From contig CAMLDY010000145.1 in NCBI GenBank assembly GCA_946478895.1, forward strand, positions 1-5,534: DNA of 5,534 bases, in the 5' to 3' direction. A program made the position numbers and the translations under genes. Positions within the stretch are counted from its first letter, which is position 1. The number at the start of each line of letters is the position of its first letter. Origin of the DNA: an uncultured Gemmatimonadota bacterium (GTDB lineage: Bacteria; Gemmatimonadota; Gemmatimonadetes; Gemmatimonadales; Gemmatimonadaceae). This document shows positions 1 through 4,851 of this stretch, piece by piece. Below the pieces are notes generated by a model. The model was not told the origin of the DNA. It worked only from the letters and a program-made list of their open reading frames with translations, and did no database searches.

Positions 1-19
1 CGATCGGGCGCTCGTCAGT

Positions 20-178
20 TCAAACTAGGTGCTCGAAGTCTCGGTTGCAATCGCGGCGTAGAGTCCGGGTCGCTTCGACTGGCCACCCCTCGTAAATAAG
101 CGGGCAGCGGCAAGCTTTACAGCCGATTACGCAGAGCTGGCTCTCGCGCTTGTGAAGATCAAGTCCTATCGTATCCAT
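20..178 (-). pseudogene. IS110-family transposase 5' remnant fused to repeat sequence
   Basis: An ATG at 178 opens a frame starting MDTIGLDLHKRESQLCVIG (codons 1-19, positions 178-122). This is the characteristic N-terminus of IS110-family DEDD transposases; the Asp in the GLDLHK motif would be the first catalytic acidic residue of the RuvC-like domain. A GGGGAGG ribosome binding site lies 6 bases upstream, so this is the true start of the old gene. After codon 19 the similarity stops. The frame continues through about 33 unrelated residues, ending in RRDCNRDFEHLV and a TGA at 20-22. Intact family members are roughly 300-400 residues, so nearly all of the catalytic domain and the whole C-terminal Ser-containing domain are missing. 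The tail is made of repeat sequence also found at 426-464. No transposase activity is possible. Recognition rests on my knowledge of the family motif, not on a search. Confidence 0.7.
51..90 (-). repeat. Repeat module, copy D
   Basis: Read on the minus strand, 89-51 matches the plus strand at 426-464 at 30 of 39 positions without gaps. The shared core is GGTGGCCAG.CGAAGCG, and a second block is TACGCCG. Substitutions fall mainly at codon positions 1 and 2 of the shared open frame, so the match is not maintained by protein selection; it looks like a dispersed non-coding repeat. This copy follows the point where the IS110 remnant loses similarity and supplies the remnant's tail and stop codon. 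Confidence 0.55.
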
Positions 179-184
179 GGCTGG

Positions 185-191
185 CCTCCCC
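185..191 (-). promoter_or_regulatory. Ribosome binding site of the IS110 remnant
   Basis: On the minus strand these bases read GGGGAGG, ending 6 bases before the ATG at 178. The good match and spacing fix the start of the transposase remnant at 178 and show that the longer open frame upstream (to 325) is not its N-terminus. Confidence 0.6.
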
Positions 192-237
192 GGTTTGCGG
201 CTCTTGACCGCGTGAAATTCTTGTGGGGCAGATAGTG

Positions 238-257
238 CCACCACGTTGCCGTGGAGG
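238..257 (-). other. Hairpin with GCAA (GNRA) loop upstream of IS110 remnant
   Basis: On the minus strand CCTCCACG and CGTGGTGG pair over 8 positions with one T-T mismatch, closing on a GCAA loop. The inner five pairs (CCACG/CGTGG) are perfect. GNRA tetraloops are a hallmark of folded RNA, and the hairpin lies 60 bases upstream of the remnant ATG. It may be part of a decayed bridge RNA, or it may be a chance hairpin in GC-rich sequence. Confidence 0.4.
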
Positions 258-297
258 TCCAGCCGCTTCATTCCAACTACGCTAACAGCTTTTTGTG

Positions 298-355
298 CAG
301 CGATCGGGGGCGCTTCGGCTCGCATCTAACAGTACGGAAGCACGGAGCCGTTAGC
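298..355 (-). repeat. Inverted-repeat arm 1 (repeat module, copy B)
   Basis: This is the left arm of a long imperfect inverted repeat with 400-454. Two blocks pair. Positions 338-355 pair with 400-417 (17 of 18 bases; the one mismatch is 349 with 406), and 308-320 pairs perfectly with 435-447 over 13 bases (GGGCGCTTCGGCT). CAGCGA at 298-303 also recurs inverted at 449-454. The bases between the two blocks do not match, as expected of two diverged copies of one element rather than one selected hairpin. A related sequence starting CGATCGGG occurs in direct orientation at 1-14 and 301-318. Confidence 0.6.
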
Positions 356-417
356 CGCTGAGCAACTATGCTCAGAGCTCTCGGCGTGGCAGGTCTCGAG
401 CTAACAGCTCCGTGCTT
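338..417 (-). terminator. Strong stem-loop downstream of the LOG/DHS-like operon; possible terminator
   Basis: An 18-position stem with one mismatch (338-355 with 400-417) encloses a 44-base loop. Inside the loop is a second perfect hairpin of 7 pairs with a 4-base loop (CTGAGCA at 358-364, TGCTCAG at 369-375). It lies about 50 bases past the stop codon at 465 of the minus-strand operon, so it would form in that transcript and could end it or protect its 3' end. There is no run of T after the stem, so it is not a classical intrinsic terminator. It may simply be the product of two facing repeat copies. Confidence 0.35.
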
Positions 418-464
418 TCTTTCATGTGGTGGCCAGCCGAAGCGCCCGTCGCTGTACGCCGAGA
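400..464 (+). repeat. Inverted-repeat arm 2 (repeat module, copy C)
   Basis: This is the right arm of the inverted repeat with 298-355. It begins GCTAACAGCTCCGTGCTT and holds the AGCCGAAGCGCCC core at 435-447. It also matches copy D (30 of 39 bases over 426-464). Weaker similarity to copy D, including a shared ACTTCGA, may continue to about 490. That would place the end of this repeat inside the last codons of the deoxyhypusine-synthase-like gene, whose stop codon is at 465-467. Confidence 0.6.
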
Positions 465-1790
465 CTATCGGTGCTGCGGCAACTTCGAATCCGTCTCCTC
501 GATATCCGGCGGCTTCGAGCTCGACCTCTCGTATTCCTCCCGCAACCTCTGCATCATCGCTTCCCGACGCTCGAACAACCGCTTGAGCGGCCGCGGCTTG
601 TGCCGTGCAAACGCGTAGGCCGTCAGCAGCGGCAGCGCCACCGTTGAATCGAGGTAGCACACGACCGCGTCCGGCAAGCGATCGGGATCTATTTTCCCCC
701 AGCTCACCGCTTCGGCCGGCGTAGCGCCCGAGAGCCCGCCGGTATCCGGTCGCGCATCGGTGATCTGAAGGAAATAGTCGTGGCCCTTCTCGTCGATGCC
801 GAGCACTTCCTGAATTTGTGGCTCCGTCTGGAGCATGAAGTTTTTCGGGCTCCCGCCGCCGAGTATCATCACCCCACTCTTGCCGCCGCCGCGTTTGGCA
901 TCGAGTACGATCGACGCAGTCTCGTTGACGTCGCGATTGGGATCGAGTACCAGCTCGTTACCGTCCAGCGTCAGCGCCGCGATGTTCATCCCGATCGAGC
1001 TGTCGCCCGGCGATGATGTGTAAATCGGGACGCCGGCCGAATAAGCCGCCGACAACAATGATTTTTGTCCAATGCCGAGGGCCTTCTCGCGCTCGCGCAC
1101 GTACTTGCCCGCCAGGTTATGGAACTCGGCGCTCGACATCGCGCGCTGAAATTCGCCGCCGGTGATGATCTTCCTGAAGAACGCGTCGGTCGAGAGGAGC
1201 ACGTCGTAGTCGAAGAAGATGTCGTAGATGCGGACGACGCCTTCCTCGCGCAGCACGACGTCGGACTCCTGAGCGTTGCCGCGATGCATCGCCAGGCCGA
1301 GACCGAAATGGGTGTCGTGATAAAGGTTCGCGCCGGTCGAGATTATCCAGTCGACGAATCCAGCCTCGATGAGCGGAATCAGCGCCGACATTCCCAGTCC
1401 GGCCGGCGTCAGCGCTCCGGTGATCGAGAGTCCGATGGTGACGTCGGGCTCGAGCATCTTTTCCGCGAACAGCTGACAGGCTTCGCGCAAACGGGCCGCG
1501 TTGTACGCGAGGTAGGTGCCCTCGATCAGATCGGCGACGGTTTCCTTGCCGTCGATGCGACGCGGATCGATCCGCTGACCTTTCAGGAAGCGGCTGCTCT
1601 CGTGCGCGGTATGCTTGACGCCTTTCTGCTCGCGCTCCTCAGCCGCCATTTTCTGCTGCGCTTTCGGGCCCGCCGCCGATGCACGTGCGTGCCGCGACGC
1701 CTTGAACCCACCGCGGTCTCTCCGCGCGGGTGTTTTGCCATTCCGCGTCTCGCGCTTCCCGCCTCTCCCGTCCCGCTTACTTTTCGCCAT
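465..1790 (-). CDS. Deoxyhypusine synthase family protein (DHS-like aminobutyltransferase)
   Basis: This 441-residue protein belongs to the NAD-dependent deoxyhypusine synthase family, which moves the aminobutyl group of spermidine. Visible motifs are TGANLYHD (152-159), PGDSSIGMN (261-269), GGGSPKN (311-317) and EAVSWGKI (360-367). Lys366 matches the catalytic lysine of the eukaryotic enzyme (human Lys329), with Glu360 and Trp364 also conserved. Where the human enzyme has Lys287-His288, this one has Lys316-Asn317. Bacteria lack eIF5A, and bacterial DHS-like enzymes are thought to make polyamines such as homospermidine, so that is the likelier role. Residues 1-70 are a basic, low-complexity extension rich in Lys, Arg and Ala. 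I chose the ATG at 1790 because GAGAAA precedes it by 4 bases; an in-frame GTG at 1826 has no such site. It overlaps the LOG gene stop by 14 bases, implying translational coupling. The C-terminal DSKLPQHR may be repeat-derived. Family assignment is secure; substrate is not. Confidence 0.92.
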   Translation of the reverse strand: MAKSKRDGRGGKRETRNGKTPARRDRGGFKASRHARASAAGPKAQQKMAAEEREQKGVKHTAHESSRFLKGQRIDPRRIDGKETVADLIEGTYLAYNAARLREACQLFAEKMLEPDVTIGLSITGALTPAGLGMSALIPLIEAGFVDWIISTGANLYHDTHFGLGLAMHRGNAQESDVVLREEGVVRIYDIFFDYDVLLSTDAFFRKIITGGEFQRAMSSAEFHNLAGKYVREREKALGIGQKSLLSAAYSAGVPIYTSSPGDSSIGMNIAALTLDGNELVLDPNRDVNETASIVLDAKRGGGKSGVMILGGGSPKNFMLQTEPQIQEVLGIDEKGHDYFLQITDARPDTGGLSGATPAEAVSWGKIDPDRLPDAVVCYLDSTVALPLLTAYAFARHKPRPLKRLFERREAMMQRLREEYERSSSKPPDIEETDSKLPQHR

Positions 1791-2802
1791 CGATTTTCTC
1801 GGCGCGGGTTTCGTCGTACTGATCACCGGCGGTTTTACCCAGGGACTTGTACGCCGTGATGATCGCCTGCGCCGCCTCCGCCGGATCGTCGGTGACGAGC
1901 ATCAGATCGAGATCGCCATCCGAGATTTTTCCTTCCGTCAGCACGCGCGCCTGCAGCCAACGCAATAGCCCTGCCCAGTAGTAGCGGCCGAAGAGGATCA
2001 CTGGGAATCTGTAGATCTTTCCCGTCTGAATCAGCGTCAGCGCCTCGAACAGCTCGTCGAGGGTCCCGAATCCGCCCGGGAAAATGATGAACGCGACGGA
2101 GTACTTGATGAACATCGTCTTGCGGACGAAGAAGTACCTGAACTGGATCAGAGTGTCGACGTAGGGATTCGCGCCCTGCTCGAACGGCAGCTGGATGTTG
2201 CAGCCAATCGACCGGCTGCCCCCGAGCTTCGCGCCCTTGTTGCCGGCTTCCATGATGCCCGGCCCGGCGCCAGTGATGATGTCGAACCCCGCTTTCGCGA
2301 GCAGTCTCGATGTCTCGACCGCCGCCTCGTAGTGCGGATCGTCGGGCCCGATTCGCGCCGAGCCGAAAATGGTGACCGCCTTTTCAACCGACGCGAGGGT
2401 GTCGAATCCCTCGATGAACTCGCCCATGATGCGCAGTACGCGCCACGGATCGGTACGCGTGAAGTCGATGCGCGGGCCCGATTGCTGGAGAAGCTTCTCG
2501 TCTTCGGTAACGGGAGACGAGTCGCGAATCGCGTCGTCGATTCGTCTGGTGACGGCGAGATTGCCCGGTCCCTGGGAAGGCGGCGTTCTCCCCGCCTTGA
2601 GGTGGCCTTCCTCGGTGCGCTGCTTCAATCCCTCGAGCGCTTTCTGCTCCGCAGAGGCCAGCACTTCCGGATTGAGTTTCTTCCCGCCCGCTGTGCGACC
2701 GCGCATTGCGCGAGACCGGCCGGGGTTCGTGGGGACGTCGTTCGATTTATCTTTTCTGTTCTTCATGTGGGCCGCTGTCGCGGGCTCGGCTCGTCTTTTC
2801 AT
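1777..2802 (-). CDS. LOG family protein (Rossmann-fold nucleotide phosphoribohydrolase, TIGR00730-like)
   Basis: This is a 341-residue protein of the LOG (Lonely Guy) family, often mislabelled lysine decarboxylase. Such proteins hydrolyse the N-glycosidic bond of nucleoside 5'-monophosphates, releasing base and ribose 5-phosphate; in plants and some bacteria the substrates are cytokinin nucleotides. Key motifs are GSARIG (147-152), GAGPGIMEA (178-186), FVRKTMF (225-231) and the signature PGGFGTLDE (242-250), whose Glu is catalytic. The fold starts near residue 100. The first 100 residues are a polar, basic, probably disordered extension, making it longer than the usual 180-230 residues. The start is uncertain: GTG at 2832 and ATGs at 2802, 2766 and 2706 are all in frame and none has a clear ribosome binding site. 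I took 2802, the longest form that does not overlap the divergent gene. It heads an operon with the DHS-like gene, which overlaps its stop. Substrate cannot be told from sequence. Confidence 0.9.
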   Translation of the reverse strand: MKRRAEPATAAHMKNRKDKSNDVPTNPGRSRAMRGRTAGGKKLNPEVLASAEQKALEGLKQRTEEGHLKAGRTPPSQGPGNLAVTRRIDDAIRDSSPVTEDEKLLQQSGPRIDFTRTDPWRVLRIMGEFIEGFDTLASVEKAVTIFGSARIGPDDPHYEAAVETSRLLAKAGFDIITGAGPGIMEAGNKGAKLGGSRSIGCNIQLPFEQGANPYVDTLIQFRYFFVRKTMFIKYSVAFIIFPGGFGTLDELFEALTLIQTGKIYRFPVILFGRYYWAGLLRWLQARVLTEGKISDGDLDLMLVTDDPAEAAQAIITAYKSLGKTAGDQYDETRAEKIDGEK

Positions 2803-2803
2803 C

Positions 2804-2808
2804 AGGAA
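2804..2808 (+). promoter_or_regulatory. Ribosome binding site AGGAA deciding a TTG start
   Basis: AGGAA lies 8 bases before the in-frame TTG at 2817. Between 2817 and the first catalytic-core strand there is no ATG or GTG in frame, and the next ATG (2895) would remove the first metal-binding Asp. This site therefore supports TTG 2817 as the start of the phosphodiesterase. Confidence 0.45.
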
Positions 2809-2816
2809 TCGTAAAG

Positions 2817-4253
2817 TTGCGTGCGACTGCACAAAGCCCGCCAGGTGATGCTGCGCAGATCGTCATCATCATAGCCGATGGAGCGCGTCCGGATATGCTC
2901 GCGCGCTCCATGGACGCTGGCCGATTGCCCGCGCTCGCATCGCTGCGCGAGGAAGGCTTCGCCGGCACTGTGACGTCAGTATTTCCCTCGGTGACCGGAC
3001 CGGCGTACGCTCCGTTCCTGATGGGAAGATATCCGGGCGCGATCGGATTGCCGGGCCTCAGGTGGTACGACCGCTCGCGTCGCGTCGCGAGATTGCCCGG
3101 TCATTCGCGCAGCTACGTCGGCTCAGAGATGCGACTCGTGGATCGCGACATCGATCCCGACGCCCCAACGATCTTCGAGCTGGCGCGTCCGTCGTTCGGC
3201 GCATTGAGCGTAATCACCCGCGGCCTCAAGCGCCGCGATCGCATCGGACACAACCCGGGCTTTGTCGCGCGCGCCGCCGCTACGCATTTCCGCGGCAATG
3301 TGCGTGGCTGGCTGAGCATTGACCGCGAAGTCGGCGAGGAAGCGGCACGGAGGCTCAAAACCCAATCCGTGAAATTCGCGTTCATCGCAATGACGGGCAT
3401 CGACAAGACGTCCCACGCCGGCGGACACGAGTCAGACGTCGTCGCCGATGCGATGCGAATCGTCGACGACACCGTCGCTCAAATCCGACGCGATGCCGAG
3501 CGCGACGGCCGGTGGTCGAAAATGCAGCTGTGGATCGGCAGCGATCACGGGCACTCAAGAGTCCGCGAGCACGAGGATCTGGTTGGCGTTCTCGAGAATT
3601 CCGGGTATCGCACGCTCGCGCACCCGTGGGCCTTCAAGACGAGCGCCGATATCGCCGTGATGGTGAGCGGCAACGCCATGGCGCACCTGTACGTCGATCT
3701 CGACGTCACATCGCGACGATGGTGGGCCGATCACCGGCAGAAATGGGGCGCGCTCATCGCGCGATTGGTCGAGCGCGATTCCGTGGATCTGGTCGTCCTT
3801 CCCACCAGTGCCGGATCATGTGAGATCCGCGGACGGGGCCGCGGTTCTGCAATTCTGCAGTGGAAGGAATCGCGGTATTCGTATCGCACCGTCGGCGGCG
3901 ATCCGCTCGGGATCGGCGACCAGGATTCACTCAGCGATCGGGAAGCCTACGATGCGACCATCGAAAGCGATTACCCCGATGCGTTGGTCCAGCTGGCAAA
4001 CCTGGTCGGCGCAGCACGCAGTGGAGACATCATCCTCTCGGCTTCACGCGACTGGGATTTCCGTGCCCGCTATGAACCTATTCCCCACGTTTCGTCCCAC
4101 GGCGCGCTGCACCGTGAGCACATGCTCGTCCCACTCCTGTTGAATCACGCTCCGGCCCGAGTGCCGCGGCGGACGGTGGATGTGATGCCGAGCGCTCTGT
4201 CGGCGCTCGGCATCTCCATTCCACGTGGCGTGGACGGGGTCTCGTTTCTTTAA
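2817..4253 (+). CDS. Alkaline phosphatase superfamily phosphodiesterase/nucleotide pyrophosphatase-like hydrolase
   Basis: This 478-residue protein resembles the type I phosphodiesterase/nucleotide pyrophosphatase group of the alkaline phosphatase superfamily, which cleaves phosphoesters with two metal ions. The full metal and nucleophile set is visible: Asp21 in IIIADGARPD, Thr60 in FPSVTGPAYAPF (nucleophile by alignment with NPP enzymes), Asp196 and His200 in GIDKTSH, Asp243 and His244 in GSDHGH, and His428 in SSHGALHREHM. The Asn that helps bind phosphate in nucleotide pyrophosphatases appears as Ala (FPSVTGPA), so substrate preference may differ. With the TTG start there is no signal peptide and no membrane segment, suggesting a cytoplasmic enzyme. 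An in-frame TTG at 2706 would add 37 residues but would run antisense through the LOG gene. It is divergent from LOG, and its stop is 7 bases from that of the convergent cupredoxin gene. Superfamily is clear; substrate is unknown. Confidence 0.88.
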   Translation: MRATAQSPPGDAAQIVIIIADGARPDMLARSMDAGRLPALASLREEGFAGTVTSVFPSVTGPAYAPFLMGRYPGAIGLPGLRWYDRSRRVARLPGHSRSYVGSEMRLVDRDIDPDAPTIFELARPSFGALSVITRGLKRRDRIGHNPGFVARAAATHFRGNVRGWLSIDREVGEEAARRLKTQSVKFAFIAMTGIDKTSHAGGHESDVVADAMRIVDDTVAQIRRDAERDGRWSKMQLWIGSDHGHSRVREHEDLVGVLENSGYRTLAHPWAFKTSADIAVMVSGNAMAHLYVDLDVTSRRWWADHRQKWGALIARLVERDSVDLVVLPTSAGSCEIRGRGRGSAILQWKESRYSYRTVGGDPLGIGDQDSLSDREAYDATIESDYPDALVQLANLVGAARSGDIILSASRDWDFRARYEPIPHVSSHGALHREHMLVPLLLNHAPARVPRRTVDVMPSALSALGISIPRGVDGVSFL

Positions 4254-4260
4254 GCGGGCC

Positions 4261-4710
4261 TTACTGTACAATCAGCGTCCCGGTCATGCCGGATGTCGGC
4301 GTGCCGTGGATGCTGCAGTAGAACTTGTAGGTGCCCGCCACGGTAAAGACGCGCGTGTGCGAGCCGCTCGCAAAGTCGGGCATATCGCCCGTACCATCGC
4401 CGGCGGCGGCCGCGTTACGACCTGCCGCGTCGTTCCAGAGAACGTTGTGAGCCACTCCAGAGTCATTGGTCCAGGTGACCGTCGAGCCGACCGCCACCGT
4501 GAGCGTCTTCACCGTGGCTCCCGCCGACGTGAAGAAAGAGCTGCTGCCCATGCAGAACGTTCCGGCCGGGCAGGTGTCGCCCCCGCCGCCACCACCTCCT
4601 CCCCCGCCCCCGCCGCCACCACCCCCTCCGGTGCCGGTCGAGTCGCCCCCGCATGAAGCCAAGGCTACCGCGAGCATCAGAACTCCAAACTGACCTGCAA
4701 GCTTTCTCAT
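4261..4710 (-). CDS. Cupredoxin (plastocyanin-like) lipoprotein
   Basis: A 149-residue exported copper protein. Residues 1-20 are a lipoprotein signal peptide (Arg-Lys start, hydrophobic core, lipobox LASC with Cys20 as the lipidated residue). Residues 28-44 are 17 consecutive glycines, a flexible tether. From about residue 60 a cupredoxin fold follows, with VGSTVTWTNDSGVAHNV and a C-terminal FYCSIHG...GMTGTLIVQ. Type-1 copper ligands are His88, Cys132, His135 and Met142. Cys47 and Cys53 lie just before the fold and could form a disulfide. It is likely a single-electron carrier anchored in the periplasm or at the cell surface; its partners are not in the window. The start is firm: ATG at 4710 with AGGAGG 4 bases upstream. 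It is transcribed alone, converging on the phosphodiesterase gene, with 141 bases separating it from the phosphopantetheinyl transferase upstream. Confidence 0.93.
   Translation of the reverse strand: MRKLAGQFGVLMLAVALASCGGDSTGTGGGGGGGGGGGGGGGGGDTCPAGTFCMGSSSFFTSAGATVKTLTVAVGSTVTWTNDSGVAHNVLWNDAAGRNAAAAGDGTGDMPDFASGSHTRVFTVAGTYKFYCSIHGTPTSGMTGTLIVQ
4579..4629 (-). repeat. Poly-glycine tract built from a 27-base tandem duplication
   Basis: Seventeen Gly codons in a row. The codon order is not random: an eight-codon series GGA GGG GGT GGT GGC GGC GGG GGC is followed by one GGG, then by the same series with a single base change (GGA instead of GGG at the second codon). Positions 4606-4629 and 4579-4602 therefore match at 23 of 24 bases with a period of 27. 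This points to expansion by duplication, and length is likely to vary between strains. Confidence 0.85.
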
Positions 4711-4714
4711 CCTG

Positions 4715-4720
4715 CCTCCT
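4715..4720 (-). promoter_or_regulatory. Consensus ribosome binding site of the cupredoxin gene
   Basis: The minus strand reads AGGAGG, 4 bases before the ATG at 4710, inside a longer GAGGAGGCAGG. It is the best ribosome binding site in the window, which suggests strong translation of the cupredoxin. Confidence 0.8.
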
Positions 4721-4753
4721 CGTCGACTGGAATCCAGGTTGGATCCTGGGCTG

Positions 4754-4786
4754 TTAATTAGGGGCCGCGCGCAAACGCCCGCAAAG
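4754..4786 (-). promoter_or_regulatory. Weak promoter candidate for the cupredoxin gene
   Basis: The 141-base gap upstream of the cupredoxin contains one AT-rich island in GC-rich DNA. It reads TAATTAA on the minus strand (4760-4754), about 45 bases before the start codon. CTTTGC (4786-4781) lies 20 bases further upstream. The position suits a promoter, but neither hexamer is close to the sigma-70 consensus and the spacing is slightly long. Nothing else recognisable lies in this gap. Confidence 0.25.
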
Positions 4787-4851
4787 CGAGTCCGGTAACC
4801 GTATGTCTCGACGCCGCGAAAAGCGCCTGACGTCGGGTGAACGTTAGTGTC

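Larger units (their letters stand above)
122..290 (-). mobile_element. Left-end fragment of an IS110-family element, with possible bridge-RNA region
   Basis: The bases upstream of the transposase start (179 to about 290) would be the left-end non-coding region of an IS110-group element. In that group this region is known to encode the bridge RNA, the structured guide that pairs with target and donor DNA. Visible structure fits loosely. There is a hairpin at 238-257 (minus strand CCTCCACG, GCAA tetraloop, CGTGGTGG, one mismatch) and a weaker GCGG/CCGC hairpin with a 7-base loop at 197-211. The outer boundary is not defined. I chose about 290 because a CTAACAG-type repeat begins near 281 and resembles sequence outside the element. 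No right end, target duplication or intact transposase is present, so this is a dead fragment. The bridge-RNA reading is inference only. Confidence 0.4.
1..464. other. Gene-free mosaic of mobile-element and repeat fragments
   Basis: No intact gene is supported in this stretch. It contains the IS110 5' fragment, three copies of one repeat module (51-90, 298-355, 400-464), a partial direct repeat of CGATCGGG..CGCT (1-14 and 301-318), and CTAACAG heptamers at 282-288, 326-332 and 401-407, with the inverted relative CTAACGG (354-348). It looks like an insertion hot spot downstream of the operon that has decayed. The open frames crossing it differ in strand and phase and show no protein family signal apart from the transposase start. 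Confidence 0.55.

Noticed and set aside
281..409. CTAACAG repeats as a CRISPR array
   Set aside because: The units are only 7-10 bases, occur in both orientations and have irregular spacing; no cas gene is present.
277..660. 127-codon minus-strand frame and several plus-strand frames (368-586, 412-618, 426-647) across the DHS-like 3' end and the repeats
   Set aside because: They overlap the well-supported DHS-like gene in other frames. The peptide echoes among them (such as APCF and PKRP) come from the inverted repeat, not from conserved protein.
1065..1859. 264-codon open frame on the plus strand
   Set aside because: It lies antisense to the DHS-like gene and the end of the LOG gene. Its translation is rich in Arg, Ala and Val with no motif, as expected of a high-GC shadow frame.
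4225..4693. Plus-strand frames antisense to the cupredoxin gene, including a poly-proline run
   Set aside because: The proline run is the complement of the poly-glycine codons. The cupredoxin has a signal peptide, copper ligands and a strong ribosome binding site, so these frames are shadows.
4734..4749. CCAGG/CCTGG hairpin in the cupredoxin leader as an operator or riboswitch
   Set aside because: Five pairs only, no known regulatory motif, and such short palindromes are common by chance.
4809..4835. CGACG...CGTCG stem downstream of the phosphopantetheinyl transferase as an intrinsic terminator
   Set aside because: Only 5 outer pairs and 3 inner pairs, a large loop and no T-run; too weak in GC-rich DNA.
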